Shown here piece by piece: positions 6,673 to 14,434 of a stretch of DNA of 36,483 bases (positions are counted from its first letter, which is position 1; every line of letters begins with the position of its first letter). The stretch covers positions 1 to 36,483 of the forward strand of contig JASEGT010000018.1 in the NCBI GenBank assembly GCA_030018005.1, given 5' to 3'. Made by a program: the position numbers and the translations under genes. This stretch comes from Actinomycetota bacterium (lineage in GTDB: Bacteria > Actinomycetota > Aquicultoria > Aquicultorales > Aquicultoraceae). The notes beneath the pieces are model-generated. The model searched no databases. It saw only the letters and a program-made list of their open reading frames with translations, and was not told the origin of the DNA.

Positions 6673-8551
6673 GAAAGAACTGGGCGCCGTCAAGACTACT
6701 CATGGGGGCCACTCACATACCGGCTCCCTAGCCATAAGTCTGCCCGAGGGCTGCAAGAGAATAGTACTCGCGGGAAACCCCAATGTCGGCAAATCGGTCT
6801 TTTTCAATTACTTTTCGGGTTTGTACGTCGATGTCTCGAACTATCCGGGAACAACGATCGAAATATCACAGGCGCGCTATGGTGACGACGCCATAGTCGA
6901 CACCCCGGGAATCTACGGGGTCTCCTCCTTCAACGACGAGGAGATCGTCGCACGCGACATAATTTTAAGCGCCGACATGGTCGTAAATGTCGTCGATGCA
7001 GTCCATATCGAGCGAGACCTATTCTTGACGCTGCAGCTGATCGATATGGGCCTGCCGATGGTGGTAGCCCTCAATTTCATGGACGAAGTCGAGGAACAGG
7101 ACCTCGAGATAGATGTCGACCTCCTCTCGGACCTCCTGGGGGTGCCCGTCATACCGACGGCAGCCGTAAAGAAGCGGGGTCTGGCCGAGGTCACGGCCGC
7201 GCTGGATGACGCGCGAGAAGGCAACCAGGATCCCTTTCTCCACAAAAAGCTACACGAGATGCTGTCGCGCGTCGGCTCGCAGCCCGAGGCACTTATGGTC
7301 CTCGAAGGCGACGAGCATGTCGCCGCGCGTCATGGAATAAAACCCGGCGCCGACCGGGAAGTGATTTACGTCAGACGCCGTGAGCGGGTCAACGATATTG
7401 TCGGCCACGTCGTAAAAGAGAAGGCGCTCGTCGAGACGGTGCGGCAAAAGATGGGCCGGCTCGTCTTGAACCCGCTCACCGGTGTGCCATTCCTCGCCCT
7501 GGTTCTTTATGGACTATATCAACTGGTCGCGGTATTCATCGCGCAAATCGTCGTAGGCGTCACGGAAGAGGCCCTCATGCAGGGCTACTGGGAACCGTTT
7601 ATCCGCGGCATCGTCGAGCCGATCGTGAGCGAGAGTACGCCGCTGGGCGAGATTCTCATCGGAGAGTTCGGTGTGCTGACCATGACCGCCACCTACCTTC
7701 TGGGACTGCTTTTGCCGCTGGTGCTCGGTTTTTACCTGGCGCTGGCCTTGATGGAGGACTCGGGCTACCTGCCGAGACTGGCGACCCTGGTCGACCGAGC
7801 GCTAAACGCGATAGGCTTAAACGGCCGCGCCGTCGTCCCCCTGATATTGGGCTTCGGCTGCGTGACCATGGCAACGATTACGACGCGGCTTCTGGGGACC
7901 GAGCGCGAAAAGACCATCGCTACCGCGATATTGCAGTGGGCGATTCCCTGCTCGGCGCAGCTTGGTGTCATCACCGTTCTTTTAGCGGCAATCGGCGGAT
8001 TTTACATCCTGCTATATATAGGAATCGTCTTTTTGACCTTGGCCATTATCGGCACGGTCCTGTCGAGGGTGCTTCCGGGTAAATCGGCTCCGCTCCTCAT
8101 CGACCTGCCGCCGTTGCGCCTGCCGCGCCCTGATAACGTGGCGCGAAAAGCCGTGACCCGCACCTACTACTTCATGAAGGAAGCGATTCCGTGGTTCGCC
8201 ATCGGTGCGCTGGTAGTCTCGGTAATGAAGATCACCCACGCGCTGACCGCCTGGCAGGACGCATGGGCGCCGCTCACGACCGGCTGGCTCAAGCTTCCCA
8301 AGGAGGCGTCTACCGCCTTTGTCATGGGCCTTGTCAGACGGGACTTCGGCGCGGCGGGGCTCTTTGAGATGAACCTGGCGCCGATGGAGACGCTCGTCGC
8401 GCTGGTGACGATAACACTATTTGTGCCCTGTATCGCCTCGCTGATGATTCTTTTCAAAGAACGGGGCTGGAAGCAAGCGATTCCGATTTGGCTGGGCAGC
8501 TGGGTGCTCGCCTTCGGTATCGGCGGCATACTCGCCCAGCTGTTGCTGTAA
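6650..8551 (+). CDS. feoB: FeoB, GTP-dependent ferrous iron transporter
   Basis: The 633-residue protein has an N-terminal G domain and a C-terminal membrane part. G1 is GNPNVGKS (42-49), the G2 Thr lies in NYPGTTIE, G3 is DTPG (84-87) and G4 is NFMD. Two Gate-type hydrophobic repeats and a closing helix follow, with about eight to ten transmembrane segments, including the LALMEDSGYLPRLA and MGLVRRDFGAAGLF stretches typical of FeoB. It moves Fe(II) across the inner membrane. The N-terminus before G1 holds HGGHSHTG, a His-rich extension that might bind metal. AAAGGAG precedes the ATG. It is shorter than the E. coli type of about 770 residues but is within the family range. Confidence 0.95.
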   Translation: MSEEKTPEKELGAVKTTHGGHSHTGSLAISLPEGCKRIVLAGNPNVGKSVFFNYFSGLYVDVSNYPGTTIEISQARYGDDAIVDTPGIYGVSSFNDEEIVARDIILSADMVVNVVDAVHIERDLFLTLQLIDMGLPMVVALNFMDEVEEQDLEIDVDLLSDLLGVPVIPTAAVKKRGLAEVTAALDDAREGNQDPFLHKKLHEMLSRVGSQPEALMVLEGDEHVAARHGIKPGADREVIYVRRRERVNDIVGHVVKEKALVETVRQKMGRLVLNPLTGVPFLALVLYGLYQLVAVFIAQIVVGVTEEALMQGYWEPFIRGIVEPIVSESTPLGEILIGEFGVLTMTATYLLGLLLPLVLGFYLALALMEDSGYLPRLATLVDRALNAIGLNGRAVVPLILGFGCVTMATITTRLLGTEREKTIATAILQWAIPCSAQLGVITVLLAAIGGFYILLYIGIVFLTLAIIGTVLSRVLPGKSAPLLIDLPPLRLPRPDNVARKAVTRTYYFMKEAIPWFAIGALVVSVMKITHALTAWQDAWAPLTTGWLKLPKEASTAFVMGLVRRDFGAAGLFEMNLAPMETLVALVTITLFVPCIASLMILFKERGWKQAIPIWLGSWVLAFGIGGILAQLLL

Positions 8552-8598
8552 TGCCACGGTGGTCTGGTCGAAAAACATTATGGAAAGGTGGCGAAAAC

Positions 8599-8757
8599 AT
8601 GAGGTGCGCTAGTAAGAAACCCGAACCGAAAGTCTGCAAAACGTGCGGCTTTAAGACAGAGGATTTGCTCATACTGGTATGCCCGCGCTGCATGAACCCG
8701 CTCCAGGGTCACGCAACGTGTAGTGGCGGCTGCGGGAGCTGCTCGCTCGGAAAATAA
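8599..8757 (+). CDS. Small Cys-rich zinc-ribbon-like protein linked to feoB
   Basis: The 52-residue product lies 47 nt after feoB. It has CKTC (13-16) and CPRC (28-31), the two knuckles of a zinc ribbon, and a C-terminal CSGGCGSCSL tail with three more Cys. No transmembrane helix is seen, unlike the FeoB-associated Cys-rich membrane proteins. AAAGG lies about 10 nt before the ATG. The position suggests a role in Feo function, for example as a cytosolic metal or redox partner comparable to FeoC; this is inference. A longer reading in the same frame starts inside feoB at 8488 and is less likely. Confidence 0.7.
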   Translation: MRCASKKPEPKVCKTCGFKTEDLLILVCPRCMNPLQGHATCSGGCGSCSLGK

Positions 8758-8768
8758 TTGTTTCCGCT

Positions 8769-10805
8769 TCAGTCTTTGCTCGCCGCTTCTTTCGTGCCCG
8801 CAGCCGAGCCGGGCTTGAGTTCTACCAGCCATCCCTTGATGCGCGAAGCGTTGGGGTCTAGCTTGGTTGCTTCTTTGTAGAGCTGCTTGGCTTCGGCGCC
8901 CCTGTTTAGGGCCTCAAGCGCGACCACCCGTGCTACCATTGAACGAACATTGTTATTCTTAAACGAGCCGACAAAGTCGGCCGTCTCGAGTACCGCCCGG
9001 TAGTCCCCTTTAAGGATATAAAGTTCGAGCAGGTCCTCGTTTATGCTCAGCATCAGCGGCGTTAATTCATGTGCCTTCTGCAAGCTTTCGGCTGCTTTCT
9101 CGATGTCCGCTTCTTCTCTTGTAAACTCGGCTATAGCCAGATATGCGGTTCCCCGCACAAGCCGCAGCTCAGAGGCGTTTGGAGCATACTTCAGTGCGTG
9201 CTCGACGATTTCGGCGGCTTCGCGTGCATAGCGGGGGTCTTCGAGCTCGGCTCCGAATGTCAGGTAGATTCTGGCCAGGTTAGCCTCGTAGTAGGGTTGA
9301 GCAACCAAATATTTACCAGCCTGTCGTGCGTGCTCCAAGGCCCCGCTGCTCAAAGTCAACTTGGCCTCCTCGGAGGCGATTAGATACCGCGCCTCCGCAC
9401 CTAAGGGGAAAAGGATTGCAGCTAAACCAATTACAGCTAGTGCGCTTACCGCCACGACTTGAGGCTTTCCACTAGAGAGCCTCAGCTTGACTTCACGCTG
9501 TCGGCCGTGGGAGGCGAGTCCAACAATGGAGCCCATGACAAACCAGACGAAGAGCTCCTGGTCCACTGTGGCGATGCCCGTCAGTCCCTGTGCGAAAAAG
9601 CCGAGTAAAGATCCGAGGAGGCCTGCGACCACGTAATCATCGGGATGACTCCTCAAGTGGCGCATGCCTTTGAGCACAACAAACAAGAAGAGCCAGAGAT
9701 TGGCGAAGAGCAACGGAATTCCGCCATCGAGGCCCATCTGTAGGAATATGTTATGCGCCCGGCCGTGCAGGGTGTTCTCGAGCCCGGCCAGCCCTTCGGT
9801 CATGTAGAGGTTGAACCAGTCCTTGGTCTGGTCTAAGCCAAAACCAAAAAGCGGCTTGTCCCCAATCATTAGCAGCGAGGTCTTCCAAATCTCGATGCGG
9901 CTTGCGAGCGAACTCGACGAGCCGGCCGCGTCCACGATACCGCCGATATCGGAGCCGGCCAGCATAGAGACTATTCCGACTCCCGCCAAGAAAGCGCCGA
10001 CGAGGAGGAGTGTCCACAGCACGACTACCCTCATCGGTTTCTGCCCGCTGCGTGCCCAAAAATATACAACAGCAGCGAACCCGGCGGCCACGCCCATCCA
10101 GGCGCCCCTCGAAAGCGAAGTAAAGAGCATCGCTAAGCCGAATAATAGCAGTGCGGCGGCCACCCCTCGCGTCCGAACAGCCGAGGCGGTCTTCTCCGAA
10201 AACATTACCGCTTTAGACAGAAGAATCGGCAGCGTTATAGCAAGAAACGCGCCGAAAAAAACCGGGTTTCCGAGGGTAGAGCTGACCCGAACCCCGTGTG
10301 TACCTTTCATGCTTAGAACATCGAGCCCCAGGATCTCAAGTAGGCCATAGATAGTTACTATAAAAACAACGGGGATAAAGAGCGTCTCGAAGCGCTCGAT
10401 AAAAACACGCTTATGCGCCGCGTATTTTAGGGCAAACCAAAAGACTATGGCGTAAGAGATGAGGCCGGGCAGGCTGTTGTAACGGTTAAAGCGTCCGGTT
10501 ATGCTGGCAAGCGGTGTTGCCGACATCGCGACCGAGACGACGGCGACCAACAAGAGTACGGCGACGGGCAGCAATGCCGGGCTTGAAGGGACCTCGATAC
10601 AGCCCTCGGCCAACCATCGTCGGGCCTGAAAATATAGGAGAAATAGGGTTCCGATATATAATGCTGAGAGCTTGGGCAACCCGAAGAAGTCATAGTTTAG
10701 CGGAAAAAACGCCAGCGCGACGATGAACGGTGCGGCAATAGTTCCCCAGCCAATGATTTCATCGAGTTCCGCGATAAACTGCTTCTTGCCGACCGAGGCA
10801 TTCAT
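8769..10805 (-). CDS. O-antigen ligase-like polytopic membrane protein with C-terminal TPR region (paralogue 2)
   Basis: The 678-residue paralogue of the protein at 3575-5575 has the same order: about a dozen hydrophobic segments, then about 200 soluble residues with TPR-like repeats (for example NEDLLELYILKGDY). Shared signatures include SSTLGNPVFFGAF, LFTSLSRGAWMGV and RIEIWKTSLLMIG. The expected role is transfer or polymerisation of lipid-linked glycan outside the membrane. Its ATG overlaps the htpX stop in an ATGA (10802-10805), so the two are translationally coupled. It converges with the Feo cluster, ending 11 nt from it, and no terminator is visible. Confidence 0.85.
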   Translation of the reverse strand: MNASVGKKQFIAELDEIIGWGTIAAPFIVALAFFPLNYDFFGLPKLSALYIGTLFLLYFQARRWLAEGCIEVPSSPALLPVAVLLLVAVVSVAMSATPLASITGRFNRYNSLPGLISYAIVFWFALKYAAHKRVFIERFETLFIPVVFIVTIYGLLEILGLDVLSMKGTHGVRVSSTLGNPVFFGAFLAITLPILLSKAVMFSEKTASAVRTRGVAAALLLFGLAMLFTSLSRGAWMGVAAGFAAVVYFWARSGQKPMRVVVLWTLLLVGAFLAGVGIVSMLAGSDIGGIVDAAGSSSSLASRIEIWKTSLLMIGDKPLFGFGLDQTKDWFNLYMTEGLAGLENTLHGRAHNIFLQMGLDGGIPLLFANLWLFLFVVLKGMRHLRSHPDDYVVAGLLGSLLGFFAQGLTGIATVDQELFVWFVMGSIVGLASHGRQREVKLRLSSGKPQVVAVSALAVIGLAAILFPLGAEARYLIASEEAKLTLSSGALEHARQAGKYLVAQPYYEANLARIYLTFGAELEDPRYAREAAEIVEHALKYAPNASELRLVRGTAYLAIAEFTREEADIEKAAESLQKAHELTPLMLSINEDLLELYILKGDYRAVLETADFVGSFKNNNVRSMVARVVALEALNRGAEAKQLYKEATKLDPNASRIKGWLVELKPGSAAGTKEAASKD

Positions 10806-11635
10806 GCCTGCCTTAGTCTCGCAACCCGCTCCTGAACGGGTGGATGGGTGCTGAACAGCGCCGCCATACTCCTCCCCGACAGGGGGTTGACGATAAACAT
10901 GTGCGACGTCGCCGGGTTCACCTGCATAGGAATAGCCTGGGAGCCGCGCTCGAGTTTGAGCAACGCGTTGACGAGCCCATCGGGTCGCCCGGCAATCTTG
11001 GCCCCGGCAGCGTCGGCGCCATACTCCCGCGAACGAGATATCGCCATCTGAACGACCATCGCCGCCAACGGCATAACGATAATCGTGACCAGCAGCCCGA
11101 CGATACCGAATGGGTTGTCATCATCATCGCCCCCGCCAAAGATAAGACTCCACTGGGCGATGTTGGCGATAGCGCTGATCGCGCCGGCCATCATCGCGGC
11201 CATCGAGCCTACCAGGATATCACGATTCTTGATATGGGCGAGTTCGTGTGCGAGTACGCCCTCGATCTCATCGCGCGAGAGCAAGCTCATCAGGCCGTCG
11301 GTCACGGCGACGACCGCTTTTTGCTCATTTCGGCCGGTCGCGAAGGCGTTCGGCTGCGGTGACGGCGTCCTGAACAGACGCGGCATCGGCATGCCCGCCC
11401 GTAGCGAGAGGTTGCGCATCATCGAGTATAGTTCGGGTGCCTCGGCCTCGGTAACCGGTTGGGAGCGCGTCATCTTGATGGCCATCTTGTCACTCCACCA
11501 ATAGCTGGAGAAGTTCATCGCTATCGCAAAGACGAGCATAATCAGCATCAACGAGTTTCCGCCGATAAACTTTCCGGTCGTGACAAGAAGAACCGTGAGC
11601 GTTCCCATAAGGAGCCAGGTTCTAAAGTTGTTCAT
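10802..11635 (-). CDS. htpX: HtpX-type membrane zinc metalloprotease (M48)
   Basis: The 277-residue protein has the zinc motif HELAH at 130-134, with catalytic Glu 131. The third ligand is expected at Glu 204 in SREYGAD. Hydrophobic segments lie at about 5-20 and 27-43 and at about 140-165 and 178-200. HtpX degrades misfolded membrane proteins and is usually stress-induced. GGAGGT precedes the start. It is the first gene of a two-gene unit with the O-antigen ligase-like gene, which is an odd pairing. A TAAGAT with a TTGCGG 17 nt further upstream could be its promoter, but this is weak. Confidence 0.93.
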   Translation of the reverse strand: MNNFRTWLLMGTLTVLLVTTGKFIGGNSLMLIMLVFAIAMNFSSYWWSDKMAIKMTRSQPVTEAEAPELYSMMRNLSLRAGMPMPRLFRTPSPQPNAFATGRNEQKAVVAVTDGLMSLLSRDEIEGVLAHELAHIKNRDILVGSMAAMMAGAISAIANIAQWSLIFGGGDDDDNPFGIVGLLVTIIVMPLAAMVVQMAISRSREYGADAAGAKIAGRPDGLVNALLKLERGSQAIPMQVNPATSHMFIVNPLSGRSMAALFSTHPPVQERVARLRQA

Positions 11636-11785
11636 CTGTCTACCTCCAAAGTAATATATGAATTAATCTTACACTGATTCACTGCCGCCCGCAATAATCC
11701 CAGAGGCCTGCCCCCTTGCCGGCTTATTCGGTGCGCAACATGAATTCTCGCACCGCGAGTACGGGGGCGGCGCAGAAAGTCAGTG

Positions 11786-11814
11786 TTGTGAGCAGCGGGG
11801 CTTTGCGCTATAGT
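11786..11814 (+). promoter_or_regulatory. Sigma70-type promoter of the ychF-like gene
   Basis: TTGTGA (11786-11791) and TATAGT (11809-11814) are separated by exactly 17 nt, about 30 nt before the start codon. Confidence 0.7.
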
Positions 11815-11842
11815 GAAAAGGTTCTTCATGTTCGGAGGTAAA

Positions 11843-12889
11843 ATGAAAGTTGGAATCATCGGCCTATCCAGGGCCGGCAAGACTACGGTGTTCAATGCTA
11901 TAACAGGCTCGACGGCGCAGACCGGCTCTTTCGGGGCCAAAAAGGCGAACCTTGCCGTAATTAAGGTGCCGGACGAGCGCGTAACACACCTAAGCAGCGT
12001 CTATAAACCGAAAAAAACCACCTTCGCGGAAATCGCTTTTGTCGATGTTCCCGGAGGCGACGAGGGCTCACAGGCCGCGCTCGGCGGCACCCAGACCATC
12101 GACCTCATCAAAGGGGTCGATACCCTCGCCATCGTGGTCCGCGCCTTTAACGACAGCTCATACGCTACCGAAATGGCCGACCCGCTCGCCGAATTCGAAC
12201 AAGTCCTCGGCGAGCTTGTCGTGCTCGACCTTATCGTCCTTGAGAAAAAGCTCGAGCGGCTCGACAAAGAGCGGGCCAAGGGCACCGAATACGAGCTGTT
12301 CAAGCGCGCTAAGGAATGGCTTGAGGAAGAGCGGCCGCTGCGCACGCTAGAACTGGACGAAGCCGAGAAAAAACTTCTTTCGGGCTTTCAGTTCCTGAGC
12401 ATGAAACCCGTTCTGGTCCTCGCCAACACGGGCGAGACGGAAAGCGCAGAGCTGGGGCCGCTAGCAGCGGCGTGTTCCGTCCAGGGCGTGCCGCTGGTCG
12501 ATTTTTGCGGCGCCATCGAGATGGAAATCGCAGGGATGGACGAGGGCGAGCAGGCCGAGTTCTTGGAAGGCCTGGGGATAGCCGAGTCCGCCAAGGACAA
12601 ATTTATTCGCGAAGCTTACGCGCTATCGAGCCTAATATCCTTTTTGACCGTCGGCGAAGACGAGGTCAGGGCATGGACGGCAAAGAAAGGCTCGCTCGCT
12701 CCACAAGCCGGAGGAAAAATCCACTCCGACATCGAGCGCGGGTTTATCCGCGCCGAGGTCGTCTCCTTCGAAGACTTTGTCGAATACGGTGGTATCCCCA
12801 AAGCCAAAGAGGCCGGCAAGGCACGCCTCGAGGGCAAAGACTACGTGGTAAAAGACGGGGACATCATCAATTTCCGCTTCAACGTGTAA
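11843..12889 (+). CDS. YchF/Obg-like ATPase family protein with variant P-loop
   Basis: The 348-residue protein has the YchF layout. A P-loop G domain comes first with G1 GLSRAGKTT (7-15) and G3 DVPG (68-71). A helical insert follows (about 115-180), then the nucleotide-base motif NTGE (195-198), which corresponds to the NxxE of YchF that favours ATP. It ends in a TGS-like DUF933 domain. Canonical YchF has GLPNVGKST, so this is a diverged member, perhaps a paralogue of the true YchF elsewhere. Likely a ribosome- or stress-linked ATPase. The start at 11843 has CGGAGGT eight bases upstream; an ATG at 11813 lies inside the promoter and is rejected. Confidence 0.85.
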   Translation: MKVGIIGLSRAGKTTVFNAITGSTAQTGSFGAKKANLAVIKVPDERVTHLSSVYKPKKTTFAEIAFVDVPGGDEGSQAALGGTQTIDLIKGVDTLAIVVRAFNDSSYATEMADPLAEFEQVLGELVVLDLIVLEKKLERLDKERAKGTEYELFKRAKEWLEEERPLRTLELDEAEKKLLSGFQFLSMKPVLVLANTGETESAELGPLAAACSVQGVPLVDFCGAIEMEIAGMDEGEQAEFLEGLGIAESAKDKFIREAYALSSLISFLTVGEDEVRAWTAKKGSLAPQAGGKIHSDIERGFIRAEVVSFEDFVEYGGIPKAKEAGKARLEGKDYVVKDGDIINFRFNV

Positions 12890-12898
12890 TATGGAAGG

Positions 12899-12997
12899 AT
12901 GAATTTCTTGGCGGACTGGATGGTCGTAATCATCGTTGCAGTGGTTTACGTTGCCTTTAATAAGTGGGTCTTTCCGATGATGGGTCTTCCAACGTGA
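12899..12997 (+). CDS. Possible 32-residue single-pass membrane peptide
   Basis: The frame begins nine bases after the ychF-like stop. It encodes one hydrophobic helix (residues about 8-20, VVIIVAVVYVAF) followed by NKWVFPMMGLPT. GGAAGG lies immediately before the ATG, which is too close, so a TTG at 12908 is an alternative start. The layout, a helix then a Lys-Trp border and a short tail, looks like a real small membrane protein, but I know no function and nothing else supports it. Confidence 0.35.
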   Translation: MNFLADWMVVIIVAVVYVAFNKWVFPMMGLPT

Positions 12998-13083
12998 ATG
13001 GGCGCGCCCCAGCAGAAGGATTGTGAATCCGCTGGTGTCGAGGGTGTGCGGTCTGCGCACGAAGAGATAAAAACAGACTTACA

Positions 13084-13272
13084 CTAGGGGCTGATATCGT
13101 ATATTGCGCTTAGAAGAATCGTCGCCATAAACAATGACGTAAACGCACTAAAGCTCAGTCTCAGCTGCCACGATACGCTCCGAACTTCTTTTTGGCTGAG
13201 CCTAAAGGCAATCATAGCGCACATAGTAAGAATACTCCAAAGAATGAGAAACATAATTCTGTTAGATGCCAT
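13084..13272 (-). CDS. Small two-helix membrane protein, hypothetical
   Basis: The 62-residue product has hydrophobic segments at about 5-22 and 44-58 joined by a basic stretch (RLSQKEVRSVSWQLR), so a hairpin membrane protein with the loop inside is plausible. A GGGGG run about 13 nt before the start is a poor ribosome-binding site. No family is recognised. Coding status is uncertain; it lies alone between the ychF region and the ArsR promoter region. Confidence 0.4.
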   Translation of the reverse strand: MASNRIMFLILWSILTMCAMIAFRLSQKEVRSVSWQLRLSFSAFTSLFMATILLSAIYDISP

Positions 13273-13640
13273 CGATATCTAAACCCCCTACCAAATGCTT
13301 TTTATTCCATTATTCAGGTTAGAGCACAAATCTATTACAGGCTTCAGAGGTAGAACGTATCTCGTCTTATAGGTTTTAAGCCCCTACAAAGTTGCCCCAT
13401 TCTAATGACTCTTGATCAACCCGCAGCGACAGACGTCTCTAATCCCAGGCTTAACGCATATAATCCATAATAGTTATTATAACTATAAGCATGCATGATG
13501 TACAGGAGAAAAATAGCTATAATTGTCTATTTTATTAAGAGTCCGCGTCTACAACAAACGACCGTTGGCTTTTATAACTATCTTGTTGTCTTCACACGGT
13601 GCATGAATGCCTATTTCATAGCACCATAGATAATATTCCC
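13273..13640. other. AT-rich intergenic region with palindromes
   Basis: This holds no supported gene. It is clearly AT-richer than the flanking genes and contains the 17-bp palindrome at 13470-13486 and another copy of its half-site ATAACTAT at 13574-13581. It probably carries regulatory sites for the ArsR unit and perhaps for the leftward small membrane protein. Confidence 0.4.
13470..13486. promoter_or_regulatory. 8-1-8 palindrome, possible regulator site
   Basis: ATAGTTAT (13470-13477), a single T, and ATAACTAT (13479-13486) form a perfect inverted repeat. The half-site resembles the ArsR-adjacent palindromes at 13663 and 15300 (shared GTTAT/ATAAC core). Confidence 0.4.
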
Positions 13641-13675
13641 TTGACAAATTATATATAATAATATAACAATGTTAT
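13641..13675 (+). promoter_or_regulatory. Promoter with overlapping ArsR-type operator
   Basis: The -35 is a perfect TTGACA (13641-13646). A -10 such as TATAAC (13662-13667) follows with 15-nt spacing. The palindrome ATAACA-A-TGTTAT (13663-13675) overlaps the -10, so a bound ArsR dimer would block RNA polymerase. It lies about 50 nt before the arsR start, fitting autorepression. Confidence 0.6.
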
Positions 13676-13724
13676 TATATAAACCATGAACGCTTCGTCG
13701 TCCTTTAGGGGGAGGCAAATGGGC

Positions 13725-14066
13725 ATGAAGTCTACAGGAAACAGGGCTGAGCTGTTGAAGATAATTGCGAATCCTTTACGGGTTGAAATATTAGAGCAAC
13801 TCGAAGAGGGCGTAAAATGCGTAAGTGATTTCGAGGAATCTATTAATGCAAGCCAGCCCAACATATCACAGCACCTGGCGCTTCTTAGAAGGTCTGGTCT
13901 CATCGATTACTACAACGATGGAAGACTACGCTGCTATTTTCTCGTAGATCCGGTAGTCCCGGATATTTTAAAAATTCTAAGAAAACAGTATAGCGGCAAC
14001 CTGCCGGCTCCGGCTTGCTGTCCTGTTACTAAGAAAGGAACCTATCCAGGGATAAGGAGGCGTTAA
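13725..14066 (+). CDS. ArsR-family winged-helix repressor (first)
   Basis: This is a 113-residue ArsR/SmtB-type regulator. The winged-helix core includes ANPLRVEILEQL, the recognition helix SQPNISQHLALLRRSGL and the wing GRLRCYFL. Cys residues are at 32 (in VKCVSDF, the place of the arsenic site of classical ArsR), 70, and a vicinal pair 98-99 (APACCP) near the C-terminus, so a thiol, persulfide or thiophilic metal signal is plausible. The start at 13725 is chosen for the GGGGGAGG nine bases upstream; ATGs at 13719 and 13686 are alternatives. Its stop overlaps the DsrE start in TAATG. Co-transcription with sulfur genes favours a sulfur-species sensor over arsenic; this is inference. Confidence 0.85.
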   Translation: MKSTGNRAELLKIIANPLRVEILEQLEEGVKCVSDFEESINASQPNISQHLALLRRSGLIDYYNDGRLRCYFLVDPVVPDILKILRKQYSGNLPAPACCPVTKKGTYPGIRRR

Positions 14067-14386
14067 TGAAAATAGGGATTATTATTAGCTCAAATGACCC
14101 CGAGACCGTATGGAATGCGTTTCGCTACGGCGAGCACATTATTAAGGCGGGCGATAGCGTAAAGGTTTTCTTGACCGGCCCGGGTGTTGAAGCAGAGACC
14201 TTAAGTACTGAACAGTTTCCGGTTACAGAAATGATGAAAAACTTAGAGTCTTTAGGTGGAGAAATTCTCTGTTGCGGCACTTGCGCAAAAAAGCTAAGGG
14301 GCCTTGAACCCCAAGCTTGCCCTATCGGTGGGCTAAAAGATATGCATCAAATGGTTAAAGAAAGCGACCGGGTTGTAACTTTCTAG
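14066..14386 (+). CDS. DsrE/DsrF-like sulfur relay protein
   Basis: The 106-residue protein has a Rossmann-like DsrE fold: MKIGIIISSNDPETVWNAFRYG at the N-terminus and a C-terminal MVKESDRVVTF strand. The conserved Cys region is LCCGTCA (Cys 69, 70, 73), followed by ACPIGG (Cys 85). DsrE-like proteins carry persulfide sulfur between partners in the cytoplasm. It overlaps the arsR stop by one base and has AAGGAGG upstream, so it is the second gene of the unit. The transporter of the TauE/SafE type follows 48 nt later. The sulfur donor and acceptor are not visible here. Confidence 0.82.
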   Translation: MKIGIIISSNDPETVWNAFRYGEHIIKAGDSVKVFLTGPGVEAETLSTEQFPVTEMMKNLESLGGEILCCGTCAKKLRGLEPQACPIGGLKDMHQMVKESDRVVTF

Positions 14387-14434
14387 TCAGAAGATTGGTT
14401 GCGGCCCGAGTTTTATTTCTTGAATGGAGGAGTT

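Noticed and set aside
13495-13629. 44-codon frame in the AT-rich region before arsR
   Set aside because: No ribosome-binding site, no recognisable pattern, and it crosses the palindromic half-site region.
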